Below the pieces are notes generated by a model. That model made no database searches. It worked only from the letters and a program-made list of their open reading frames with translations, and had not been told where the DNA came from. 49,555 nt of DNA from assembly GCA_021801255.1 (NCBI GenBank), contig JAJYYH010000048.1:1-49555 (forward strand). Reading direction: 5' to 3'. How positions within the stretch are numbered: position 1 is the stretch's first letter; every line of letters begins with the position of its first letter. The DNA comes from Pseudomonadota bacterium. GTDB taxonomy: Bacteria; Pseudomonadota; Alphaproteobacteria; Acetobacterales; Acetobacteraceae. Below, in pieces: positions 1-6,364 of this stretch. Both the position numbers and the translations under genes were made by a program.

Positions 1-2
1 GC

Positions 3-125
3 GGCACGGTCGTCAGCAACCTCACGGCGCTTGTCCCCACCGGCTGGTGGTGGATTCTGACAGTCACGTCCGGCGTCACGATCAACCCGAGCGGCTATGC
101 TTCAAGCGCCGTGCGGCTGATGTAG
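3..125 (+). CDS. C-terminal end of a phage-type protein (5' truncated)
   Basis: The window opens inside a reading frame that ends with TAG at 123-125. The 40 visible residues are rich in Thr, Val, Gly and Ser with a Trp-Trp-Trp stretch, and contain no motif I can name. Composition and position, just before small tightly packed plus-strand genes in a tRNA-flanked element, fit a phage tail or virion-surface protein, but this is inference. The start lies outside the window. Confidence 0.45.
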   Translation, partial: GTVVSNLTALVPTGWWWILTVTSGVTINPSGYASSAVRLM

Positions 126-135
126 GGGGAAGGGA

Positions 136-165
136 ATGGCTCGACCCGAGGGACTGAACGCATGA
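136..165 (+). CDS. Possible 9-residue leader ORF
   Basis: A purine-rich ribosome-binding site (GGGGGAAGGGA) directly precedes an ATG that opens a 9-codon frame ending in TGA. The stop overlaps the next start in an ATGA arrangement. It could be a coupling leader for the downstream gene, or the downstream gene may simply use this ribosome-binding site. No product is predicted. Confidence 0.2.
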   Translation: MARPEGLNA

Positions 166-362
166 CCCTCCACCGTAACCCGTGGCATGGCGCCGGCGAC
201 GCACGCGACGCGCTCGACCGGCTAGAGTGGCTGGCCCGGCAGATAAGGAACCTGACCCCGGATTGGCGCGATCCGAGGCGTTTCTATGAGCGGCGTGACG
301 ACCTTGCGGCCGAGGCTCGTCGGGTTGCCGCTGATCTCACCCCGGTTGGCCTGCGCAGATAG
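162..362 (+). CDS. Small hypothetical protein, prophage region
   Basis: This 66-residue protein is rich in Arg, Asp and Ala, with a predicted amphipathic helical character and no signal peptide or membrane segment. I do not recognise a family. It follows the truncated phage-type gene on the same strand and is separated from the next gene by only 9 bp, as in a phage late or accessory transcript. Its start overlaps a tiny upstream frame. The even use of GC-rich third positions supports real coding. Confidence 0.5.
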   Translation: MTLHRNPWHGAGDARDALDRLEWLARQIRNLTPDWRDPRRFYERRDDLAAEARRVAADLTPVGLRR

Positions 363-371
363 GAGACGATG

Positions 372-584
372 ATGCCGATCGACGATGCCGAAGCCGCCCA
401 TCGCTACCGGCTTATGCAGGCCGAGCGCATGATCGAAGCCTGGCGCGATTACTGCGCGGGCGAAGGGCGCAGCGATGCGATCGACCTCGCCGATCCGGCG
501 CAGGCGGCGGAATTTGTGCGCGTGTGGCGGGCGCGGCTGGCATGGTCCGGGTTTGCCGCCGGCATCAGTGGAGAGCAGCCATAA
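372..584 (+). CDS. Small hypothetical protein, prophage region
   Basis: This roughly 70-residue acidic, helix-rich protein has several Trp and Tyr residues (YRLMQ, EAWRDYC, VWRARLAW) and no recognisable domain. Two ATG codons occur in a row at 369 and 372. AGGAG at 361-365 gives a 6-nt spacer to the second, so 372 is preferred. It is co-directional with the gene ending at 362 and is the last plus-strand gene before the strand switch, so it probably closes a phage transcript. Function unknown. Confidence 0.5.
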   Translation: MPIDDAEAAHRYRLMQAERMIEAWRDYCAGEGRSDAIDLADPAQAAEFVRVWRARLAWSGFAAGISGEQP

Positions 585-657
585 TTCCGCGTCACGCGAC
601 GCGAAAGACGGCGGTGCTGGTGCGGGAGATGGAAAAGAGCGCGGGCGGCGGGCCTGA

Positions 658-942
658 CTACGGCGGCGGCTGGCGCTGGCGGCGGGCGGAGTCGCGGCTT
701 GCCGTATCCTCGCCCTCGCCCTGCGTGATTCGGCCCTGATAGGCGCCATCCGGGCCGAAGATGGCCCCGTCGCGGCTGATGCGCCCCTGATAGCTACCAT
801 CGACACCGAACAGGTTTTCGCCGCCTTCCTGCCCGTGCTCGATGCGCCCCTGATAGCTTCCATCCGGGCCGAACACCTGCCAGCCATCGGCGAGGGCGAG
901 GCCGGGAAGCATGACGGCGGCGATAATGAGCGCGCGGATCAT
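658..942 (-). CDS. Secreted protein with three FGxDGxYQGRI repeats
   Basis: The 94-residue product starts with a clear signal peptide (hydrophobic core IIAAVMLPGLALA, residues about 5-19). The mature part has three near-identical units of the form F-G-x-D-G-x-Y-Q-G-R-I at roughly residues 24-34, 47-57 and 66-76, separated by short polar spacers, then a charged Arg/Gln/Pro tail. The pattern resembles short beta-hairpin repeats such as beta-flower or MORN-like proteins; that is inference. Its ATG overlaps the stop of the upstream ImmA-type gene (ATGA), so the two are translationally coupled. It probably acts in the periplasm or at the cell surface. In a prophage this looks like a cargo (moron) gene. 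Confidence 0.65.
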   Translation of the reverse strand: MIRALIIAAVMLPGLALADGWQVFGPDGSYQGRIEHGQEGGENLFGVDGSYQGRISRDGAIFGPDGAYQGRITQGEGEDTASRDSARRQRQPPP

Positions 943-1421
943 GGCGCGAGGCGAAGTTGCTTAAGCCGGATGCGCATAGCTTCCTCGGAGACCTGGAAGG
1001 CGCCGCAGAGGGCTGCCAGAGAACGCAGGCCGTTGCGATAGAGATTGCGCACCAAAGGACCAGGCATCAGCATTTGCGCGGCGAGGTGGTTGGCCTCGCT
1101 TTCAATCTGGCCGCCAAGCGGGCTGCGATAGAGCGCGTCATCCTCGATCCCATCCCCGATGAGATCACGATGGAGCAGGTAATGCGCGATTTCGTGAGCG
1201 AGGGTAAAGCGCCGGCGATTCGGGGAATGGGCGCCGTTGACCTCGATATGATAGCTGTTGTCCTGGCGCCGGATGCGGCCGGAGATGCCGGGGCCGAGCG
1301 CCGCGTCCATCGTGACGCTGAGCCCGAGGCGAGAGGCCATCGCAAGAAGATCGACCGGGGCTTCTTGGAGGAACCGGCCGGCGATCTCAAGCGCGGGCGC
1401 GTCTTGCAAGGATGCGGACAT
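939..1421 (-). CDS. ImmA/IrrE-family metallo-endopeptidase
   Basis: This 160-residue protein has the gluzincin motif HEIAHYLLH (His76, Glu77, His80) and a downstream ESEAN helix that supplies the probable third zinc ligand (Glu109), followed by AAQMLMP, all typical of the ImmA/IrrE (DUF955) family. Such peptidases usually cleave a cognate XRE-type repressor and so switch mobile elements or toxin-antitoxin modules on. No repressor gene is adjacent here. The gene lies 6 bp downstream of a small membrane-protein gene and overlaps the secreted repeat-protein gene by 4 bp. The N-terminal 30 residues form a small helical domain. Function as a lysogeny or stress switch is inferred from family and context. 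Confidence 0.85.
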   Translation of the reverse strand: MSASLQDAPALEIAGRFLQEAPVDLLAMASRLGLSVTMDAALGPGISGRIRRQDNSYHIEVNGAHSPNRRRFTLAHEIAHYLLHRDLIGDGIEDDALYRSPLGGQIESEANHLAAQMLMPGPLVRNLYRNGLRSLAALCGAFQVSEEAMRIRLKQLRLAP

Positions 1422-1427
1422 GGCGCG

Positions 1428-1769
1428 TCATTCCTTCTCATACGCTTGAGCAATGTCATCGCCGGAGGTAGCGGGCTCGCTCACCCCCCATTCACGCAAG
1501 AGGCTTTGCACTTGGCGGCTCGCCGCCTCGGAGGCTGCTTTCTCGGCGGCTTCTGCCGCAATGCTGGCCGCATGGCTCTTGAGCGCATTCCACCCCCAGA
1601 ACGCAGCGACGGCAAGGATGATTGCCAGCGCTGCCAGCACAATCGCCGCAGCACCGAGAACGGCGGTTACGATCTCGACTTGCCCCCATGCCGCTTCGGC
1701 GGCCAGGGCGGCCCATGACGTGCCCCCGAGAGCTATCAGCACGATCAGGGCGGCGAGGGCGAGGCGCAT
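1428..1769 (-). CDS. Small two-helix membrane protein
   Basis: From the chosen ATG the product is about 113 residues. It has two strongly hydrophobic segments (about residues 3-22 and 33-58), a WGWNAL junction and an Ala/Glu/Ser-rich amphipathic, possibly coiled-coil, C-terminal half ending in acidic residues. An alternative ATG lies 12 bp upstream (1781); neither start has a strong ribosome-binding site. The frame stays open further upstream, but that part is Arg/Gly/Pro-rich and unconvincing. It is the first gene of the minus-strand module with the ImmA-type peptidase. The architecture, two membrane helices followed by a coiled coil, is common among phage and superinfection-exclusion proteins, but no family is recognised. 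Confidence 0.5.
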   Translation of the reverse strand: MRLALAALIVLIALGGTSWAALAAEAAWGQVEIVTAVLGAAAIVLAALAIILAVAAFWGWNALKSHAASIAAEAAEKAASEAASRQVQSLLREWGVSEPATSGDDIAQAYEKE

Positions 1770-1880
1770 GGGTGGCAGCATACCACATTCCGGCGCGTAG
1801 GGGGGCTTCTGTTGCCCGGTGCCCCCCGAACCGCGCTGGCGCCGGCCGCGGCAGGGTGCGGACATGCGGACACGATAGGC

Positions 1881-1908
1881 GTGACGCTGCCCCGCGCACG
1901 TCTATATA
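1881..1908 (+). promoter_or_regulatory. Candidate sigma70 promoter
   Basis: GTGACG at 1881-1886 and TATATA at 1903-1908 are separated by 16 bp, a reasonable sigma70-type spacing. A strong AGGAGG at 1921-1926 and an ATG at 1933 follow within 30 bp, so a short leadered transcript is expected. Confidence 0.4.
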
Positions 1909-1932
1909 TGCTGCCTGCATAGGAGGCCGGCC

Positions 1933-1971
1933 ATGCCCAAGCGCAACCCGATGGGCGGGGACTCCGGTTGA
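1933..1971 (+). CDS. Possible 12-residue ORF with strong ribosome-binding site
   Basis: AGGAGG with a 6-nt spacer precedes an ATG that opens a 12-codon frame (MPKRNPMGGDSG) ending at TGA. The stop overlaps a TTG codon at 1968 that begins a longer frame (to 2192). Either the peptide couples translation to the second frame, or one basic prophage protein has been split by a single-base frameshift. The good promoter and ribosome-binding site argue that something here is expressed. Confidence 0.3.
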   Translation: MPKRNPMGGDSG

Positions 1972-2192
1972 ACCCCCTCTATCGTGCTCGGCAGGGCAAG
2001 AGCCGCCGGGAGATCGAGCGCCGGGCCGACCGCTGGAGCCGCACCGCCAAGCATAAGCCGACGAAAGGAACGCCCGGATCAGCCCATGGTCCGGGCGATC
2101 TCTTTACCGGGTGTTTGTGGACGCTGGCGCCCTTCGTTTTTGCGGACACCATGCGGACAATTTTTCGATATATTCCGGTGAACCTAGCGTAA
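1968..2192 (+). CDS. Doubtful small basic ORF at the prophage edge
   Basis: The frame opens with TTG overlapping the preceding stop (TTGA). Its first 30 residues are strongly basic (KSRREIERRADRW and similar), which would suit a small DNA-binding protein. The rest crosses an inverted repeat and low-quality coding sequence, so the real product, if any, may be shorter or frameshifted. No family is recognised. Confidence 0.2.
   Translation: MNPLYRARQGKSRREIERRADRWSRTAKHKPTKGTPGSAHGPGDLFTGCLWTLAPFVFADTMRTIFRYIPVNLA
2071..2097. terminator. Perfect 8-bp inverted repeat, possible terminator
   Basis: CGCCCGGA and TCCGGGCG flank an 11-nt loop, giving a very stable GC hairpin. A short T-containing stretch follows on the plus strand but no clean U-tract, so it may be a weak or factor-assisted terminator ending the short transcript that starts near 1915. 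Confidence 0.4.
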
Positions 2193-2205
2193 CTCTTTGA
2201 TTTTA

Positions 2206-2281
<76 letters not shown>

Positions 2282-2295
2282 TTTAAGGCCGCGCG

Positions 2296-2324
2296 GTTGT
2301 AGCAGGCGGGTTCGCGCCTGTGAA
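2296..2324 (-). promoter_or_regulatory. Promoter of tRNA-Lys
   Basis: On the minus strand TTCACA (2319-2324) and TACAAC (2296-2301) are separated by exactly 17 bp and lie 15 bp upstream of the mature tRNA 5' end. The spacing and the -35 (5 of 6 consensus) fit sigma70. Confidence 0.5.
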
Positions 2325-2397
2325 GCGTCTCCGTGGGCAATATCAACTTAACCAGCCGCCCAGGATTCCCGAATAAATCTTCGAACGTGGCAATGAC

Positions 2398-3175
2398 TGT
2401 CGATTTTCACTGAGAACTGACCCGGGTTGGCTGGGAATTCCCACTGAGAATTGACCCATGTTCGAACCTGCCCCGGCTGGGATCAGCGGGGGTGTATGGA
2501 GTGATCGGCATGGCATTGTTGGGCGTCATCCGACGCTGGGCCCTTCGGGAGGGCATATCGATCCGGGCGATCTCGCGGCGCACCGGGCTGTCGCGGAACA
2601 CGATCCGCAAATATCTTCGTTCGGGCGCGGTGGAGCCGAGGTTCAAGGTTCCCGAGCGGTCCAGCGGCCTGGACCCGTTCGCGGGTAAGCTCTCGCTCTG
2701 GCTGAAGGCGGAGGCCGGCAAGTCCCGCAAGCAGAGACGCACCGTCAAGCAGCTTCACGCCGACCTGGTGGCTCTGGGATACGGCGGATCCTACGGCCGC
2801 GTGGCGGCCTTCGCCCGGGCCTGGAAGGCTGACCGGCTGCGGGAGCAGCAGAGCAGCGGGCGAGGCACGTTCGTGCCGCTGGTCTTTCAGCCCGGGGAGG
2901 CCTTCCAGTTCGACTGGAGCGAGGACTGGGCGATGCTGGACGGCGAGCGGACCAAGCTGCAGGTCGCGCACGTCAAGCTGTCACACAGCCGCGCCTTCAC
3001 CATCCGGGCGTATCCGCTTCAGACGCACGAGATGCTGTTTGACGCCCATTACCACGCGTTCCGGGTTTTGGGTGGGGTGCCGCGGCGCGGGATCTACGAC
3101 AACATGCGGACCGCGGTGGATCGGGTTGGCTACGGCAAGGAGCGCCAGGTCAATGCCCGCTTCCTGGCGATATCC
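2398..3175 (+). mobile_element. IS21-family element, 3' truncated
   Basis: The left end begins near TGTCGATTTTCACTGAGAAC and carries two 16-bp direct repeats of the kind bound by IS21 transposase. A truncated istA follows. The second half of istA, istB and the right inverted repeat are absent; sequence beyond about 3175 belongs to the neighbouring enoyl-CoA hydratase locus. The element is therefore dead and marks an old rearrangement or deletion junction. Confidence 0.8.
2408..2457. repeat. Two direct repeats in the IS21 left end
   Basis: CACTGAGAACTGACCC at 2408-2423 and CACTGAGAATTGACCC at 2442-2457 differ by one base and are offset by 34 bp. Repeated terminal transposase-binding sites of this sort are characteristic of IS21-family ends. 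Confidence 0.75.
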
Positions 3176-3187
3176 GTCCAGGGATAA
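2510..3187 (+). pseudogene. istA: IstA transposase, C-terminally truncated
   Basis: About 225 residues of an IS21-family IstA remain, where a full protein has about 500. The N-terminal helix-turn-helix (residues about 17-40, with ISRRTGLSRNTIRKYLRSG) and the start of the DDE domain (FQFDWSEDW, then HAFRVLGGVPRRGIYDNM) are intact. Homology ends after VNARFLA near 3170, followed by a few foreign codons and a stop. The ATG at 2510 has GGAG with an 8-nt spacer; in-frame GTG codons exist upstream. The remaining catalytic residues are lost, so it cannot transpose, although the N-terminal fragment could still bind IS ends. Confidence 0.85.
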
Positions 3188-3208
3188 AACGCCTAACCAT
3201 ACCTCGTC

Positions 3209-3997
3209 TCACTTCGGGTACCATGCCGGCTTGCGGCCCGCCTTGAAAGCGGCGGTGCCTTCGATGCCTTCGGCTGAATTGCGTTGCATCCAGCTTTCGT
3301 GGGCGAGCATCGCCATTTGTCTGGCATCGAGGGTGAGGCCGTTGGCGCCAAGGAAGGAGCGTTTGGTGGCGCTGATGGCGCCGGGCGCGCCGAGCAGGAG
3401 GGCGTCGAGAATTTCGCCGAGCCGAGCCTCCAGTGTGTCCGCGGCGACGACCTCGTGCACCAGGCCGATGCGGCAGGCCTCGGCGGCGTCGAAGCGTTCG
3501 CCAGTGAGAGCGTAGCGCCTGGTGTGGCCAAGCCCCATGGCGTGGACCATGTGGGTGGAGATCGGGCTCGGCGCGACGCCGACCCGGACCTCGGTGAGCC
3601 CGAAGACCGCCGCCGGCGTGGCCAGCGCGACATCGACGCAGCACACCACGCCACAGCCGCCACCGAAACAGGCGCCATGCACCAGGGCCAGCGTCGGGTG
3701 GGGAAACTCGTTGAGCAATTGCATGGCCCGCGTCGTTGCCATTGAGGCGTTAAAAGCACGCTCGGGCGGGTAGGTGGCGGCGCGGGCCAGCCAGTCGATA
3801 TCGGCGCCGGCCTGAAAATGTTTCCCGGCGCCGCGAATGACCAGCGCGCGGGTCGTGAGGTCGGCAGCAAGACGTTCCAGCCCCACGATCAGCGCCTCGA
3901 GCAGCGTCTCGTCATAGGCATTACCGCGCTCCGGCCGGTTCAGCGTCACCGTAGCGATGCCGCGCGGGTCGGTTTCCAGCAGAACGGGCGATGTCAT
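3209..3997 (-). CDS. Enoyl-CoA hydratase/isomerase family protein
   Basis: The 262-residue crotonase-fold protein hydrates an enoyl-CoA. The CoA-binding/oxyanion segments are visible: RGAGKHFQAGADI, then HGACFGGGCGVVCCVDVALA, then FGLTEVRVGVAPSPISTHMV. Overall sequence style is closest to methylglutaconyl-CoA hydratases of leucine or isoprenoid degradation (LiuC/AtuE-like), but the substrate is not certain. An ATG at 3997 preceded by GAGGAGA is preferred over the longer frame to 4048. No acyl-CoA dehydrogenase or carboxylase gene is nearby. The IS21 deletion junction lies about 30 bp past its stop, so partners may have been lost downstream. It is divergent from hprK. Confidence 0.85.
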   Translation of the reverse strand: MTSPVLLETDPRGIATVTLNRPERGNAYDETLLEALIVGLERLAADLTTRALVIRGAGKHFQAGADIDWLARAATYPPERAFNASMATTRAMQLLNEFPHPTLALVHGACFGGGCGVVCCVDVALATPAAVFGLTEVRVGVAPSPISTHMVHAMGLGHTRRYALTGERFDAAEACRIGLVHEVVAADTLEARLGEILDALLLGAPGAISATKRSFLGANGLTLDARQMAMLAHESWMQRNSAEGIEGTAAFKAGRKPAWYPK

Positions 3998-4103
3998 CTT
4001 GCGTCTCCTCGCAGGTGTTTCGCTTGCAAAGAAAATTGCCAGCCGCATGTTACAACGGCAAGTCGCTTCACGCGGGCCACGAAACGCGCCAAAATGCCAA
4101 ACT

Positions 4104-4553
4104 ATGCGCTTTGCCGGACAGATCCACGCCAGCTGCGTCGCCCGTGAAGGCGAAGGCGTGCTGTTGCTGGGGCCAAGCGGGGTTGGTAAATCCGATCTCG
4201 CGCTGCGGCTGATCGATCAAGGCTTTTGTCTCGTCGCCGATGACCGGGTGGACATCGCGGACGGCATCGCCCGTGCGCCGAGCCGCCTCGCCGGGCTGCT
4301 GGAGGTGCGCGGATTGGGCATTTTCCATCTTCCCTGGCGCGTCGAGGCGCGGCTGGTGCTCGCCGTCGAACTGGCGCCGCCGTCGGAACGGCTGCCGGCG
4401 CCACGCCGGCACGCGGTTCTCGATCTGCCGCTGGTCATCCTCGACCCCGGCAGTGCCTCCGCCGCATTCCGCGTGGCCTTGGCACTCGAGGCCGCGATGG
4501 GACGCGTTGCCTGCCATGCCGGGGCGTTCGCGGGCGCGCGGGACGCAGCATGA
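4104..4553 (+). CDS. hprK: HPr kinase/phosphorylase, short alphaproteobacterial form
   Basis: HprK phosphorylates and dephosphorylates a serine of HPr, setting the phosphorylation state of the regulatory PTS. The 149-residue product is only the C-terminal kinase domain: Walker A GPSGVGKS at residues 23-30, a DDR at 46-48, and the HprK signature EVRGLGI at 67-73. Firmicute enzymes are about 310 residues and have an extra N-terminal domain, which is normally absent in alphaproteobacteria. The ATG at 4104 matches the family start; a more upstream ATG at 4047 would add 19 residues. It overlaps rapZ by 4 bp. The chvG/chvI-type two-component genes that often precede hprK are not present. Confidence 0.9.
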   Translation: MRFAGQIHASCVAREGEGVLLLGPSGVGKSDLALRLIDQGFCLVADDRVDIADGIARAPSRLAGLLEVRGLGIFHLPWRVEARLVLAVELAPPSERLPAPRRHAVLDLPLVILDPGSASAAFRVALALEAAMGRVACHAGAFAGARDAA

Positions 4554-5506
4554 ACGCGCCCCCCTCCCCGCGCCGGGTGGTGCTGGTGAGCGGTCTTTCC
4601 GGCGCCGGCAAATCCTCGATCCTGCACGCGCTCGAGGATCTCGGCTTCGAGGCGATCGATAACCCTCCGCTCGCCATGGTGGCGGAGTTGGTGGCACGCG
4701 GCGAGCGGCATCTGGCGATCGGCATCGATGCCCGCACCAGCGGCTTCCGCGCCGAGACAGTGCTGGAAACGCTGGCGCGGCTGGCGCGCAATCCTGACCT
4801 GCGCCCGGAGCTGGTCTTCGCCGAGGCCGATGAAAACGCGCTGCTGCGCCGTTATACCGAAACCCGCCGGCGCCATCCCCTGGCCCCCGAGGGCCGCCGG
4901 GTGAGTGATGGCATCGCCGCGGAGGTCGCGCTGCTGGCGCCGCTGCGCGCCAAGGCCGACCTGCTCATCGATACCACCGAATTGCCGCCACGCAGCCTGC
5001 GCCGCCTGATCGAGGCGCGCTTCGCCGCCGCGGCATCCGGGCGCGGCCTGATGGTCTCGCTGGTCTCCTTCGCCTATCCCGCCGGACTGCCGCGCGAGGC
5101 CGATCTGGTGTTCGACGCGCGCTTCCTGCGCAACCCGCATGACGATCCGGCGCTGCGGGCGCTGACCGGGCTCGATCCCGCGGTTGGGGCGCATATTGAA
5201 GCGGACCCCGACTATGCCACATACCTTCGGCAGGTTTCAGCGATGCTAACCCTCGTGCTGCCGCGCTTCGTCCAGGAAGGAAAAAAATACGCGACGGTCG
5301 CGATCGGCTGCACGGGTGGACGCCACCGCTCCGTTCATCTAATCGAGAGGATCGCGGCCTACCTTCGCAGCCAGGGCTGGAGCGTGACCTGCACGCACCG
5401 GGAACTGGCGCGCGAAGGCGCCGCGACCGCTCGTGCCGAACAACCTCTCTCCGGTGCGGGCGCCGGATCGACCCCACCCGACTTCCATCAGGCACAGGAG
5501 GCCTGA
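4550..5506 (+). CDS. rapZ: RNase adapter/nucleotide-binding protein RapZ
   Basis: The 318-residue protein has Walker A GLSGAGKS at residues 15-22, the AIDNPP segment that follows in this family, and the conserved C-terminal GCTGGRHRSVHL block. RapZ binds nucleotides, and in enterobacteria it presents small RNAs to RNase E and senses glucosamine-6-phosphate. Its exact target in alphaproteobacteria is less clear, but linkage with hprK and PTS genes is a common arrangement. Start ATG overlaps the hprK stop (ATGA); the EIIA gene begins 8 bp after its stop. The C-terminal 30 residues beyond the conserved core are Ala/Gly/Pro-rich and likely disordered. Confidence 0.93.
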   Translation: MNAPPSPRRVVLVSGLSGAGKSSILHALEDLGFEAIDNPPLAMVAELVARGERHLAIGIDARTSGFRAETVLETLARLARNPDLRPELVFAEADENALLRRYTETRRRHPLAPEGRRVSDGIAAEVALLAPLRAKADLLIDTTELPPRSLRRLIEARFAAAASGRGLMVSLVSFAYPAGLPREADLVFDARFLRNPHDDPALRALTGLDPAVGAHIEADPDYATYLRQVSAMLTLVLPRFVQEGKKYATVAIGCTGGRHRSVHLIERIAAYLRSQGWSVTCTHRELAREGAATARAEQPLSGAGAGSTPPDFHQAQEA

Positions 5507-5514
5507 ACGACATC

Positions 5515-5973
5515 ATGATTGGTCTGGTGCTGGTCACCCACGGCCGTTTGGCCGAGGAATTCCGTGCCGCCATGGAACACGTGGTCGGGCCGCAGAAGAA
5601 CGTCGCTACCATCTGCATCGGCCCCGATGACGACATGGAGCACTGTCGCGGCGATATTCGCCACGCCGTCGAGGCGGTCGATTCGGGCGATGGCGTGGTC
5701 ATGCTCACCGACATGCTGGGCAGCACGCCGTGTAATCTCTGTCGCTCGATGCTCGATCATCGGCGTCTGGAGGTGCTCTCGGGCGTCAATCTGCCGATGC
5801 TGGTGAAACTTGCGAAGATGCGTGATGGTCATCCATTGTCCGAGCTGGTGGCCTCGGCGCAGGAAGCGGGGCGGAAATATATCGCGGCGGTGGGGCGTGA
5901 GGAGGCCAATGGTGGGGTCAACAACAACGGCCAGGCCGTTGCGACAGCAACCGGCGGGTCCAATGGCGGCTGA
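5515..5973 (+). CDS. PTS EIIA component, mannose (EIIA-Man) family
   Basis: This 152-residue protein is the mannose-family IIA domain. The phosphoaccepting histidine is His9 in VTHGRLAEE, and the MLTDMLGSTPCN segment and NLPMLVKL match the family. No EIIB, EIIC or EIID gene is in the window, so, as known for other alphaproteobacteria, it probably acts as a regulatory phosphate acceptor rather than in sugar uptake. The last 25 residues are Asn/Gly/Ala-rich. It lies between rapZ (8-bp gap) and the HPr gene, which begins within its last codons, so the whole set is co-translated. Confidence 0.9.
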   Translation: MIGLVLVTHGRLAEEFRAAMEHVVGPQKNVATICIGPDDDMEHCRGDIRHAVEAVDSGDGVVMLTDMLGSTPCNLCRSMLDHRRLEVLSGVNLPMLVKLAKMRDGHPLSELVASAQEAGRKYIAAVGREEANGGVNNNGQAVATATGGSNGG

Positions 5974-6364
5974 CGAAGCCGCGACGCCACGACCCGCTTG
6001 TCCGGCGGGTGCGCCGCAAGCCCCGCCCCCTGACCCCTCCCCCGCCCGTGCCCCCTCCCCCACCCGCGTCGAAGAGAGCCCATCGGCCGAGCCGGTATTG
6101 ACACGGCGCGTCCAGATTCGTAACCGCCGCGGCCTCCATGCCCGCGCCGCCGCGCGTTTCGTCACATTGGCCGAGCGCTTCGGCGCCGCCATCGATGTCG
6201 TCCGGGATGGGCAATCGGTGTCCGCCCGCTCGATCATGGGGTTGATGATGCTCGGCGCCGGCCAGGGCGCCGAGATCGAGCTGCGCGCCGAGGGCTGGGA
6301 CGCGCAGCAGGCGCTGGAGGCGCTGGCTGCGCTGATCGAAGCCGGCTTCGATGAACAGGAGTAG
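5963..6364 (+). CDS. ptsH: HPr phosphocarrier with N-terminal Pro/Ala-rich extension
   Basis: HPr carries phosphate from EI to EIIA. The active-site histidine is His59 in NRRGLHARAA and the regulatory serine is Ser90 in SARSIMGLMML, the site used by HprK; their spacing of 31 residues equals that of canonical His15 and Ser46. The product is 133 residues instead of the usual 85-90 because a Pro/Ala/Ser-rich, probably disordered segment of about 44 residues precedes the domain. The ATG at 5963 overlaps the end of the EIIA gene. No ATG occurs between the extension and the domain, so a shorter product would need a non-ATG start. The gene overlaps the EI gene by 14 bp. Confidence 0.9.
   Translation: MAADEAATPRPACPAGAPQAPPPDPSPARAPSPTRVEESPSAEPVLTRRVQIRNRRGLHARAAARFVTLAERFGAAIDVVRDGQSVSARSIMGLMMLGAGQGAEIELRAEGWDAQQALEALAALIEAGFDEQE

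Noticed and set aside
1857-2163. Repeated TGCGGACA words (near 1857-1872 and 2139-2160) as attachment or recombination sites
   Set aside because: The words are only 7-8 bp, recur in pairs with different spacing and do not match the tRNA end. I cannot support them as att cores, though they may be protein-binding sites.
5829-6214. Minus-strand frames rich in Gly and Arg
   Set aside because: They mirror the Pro/Ala-rich HPr extension on the other strand and are not independent genes.
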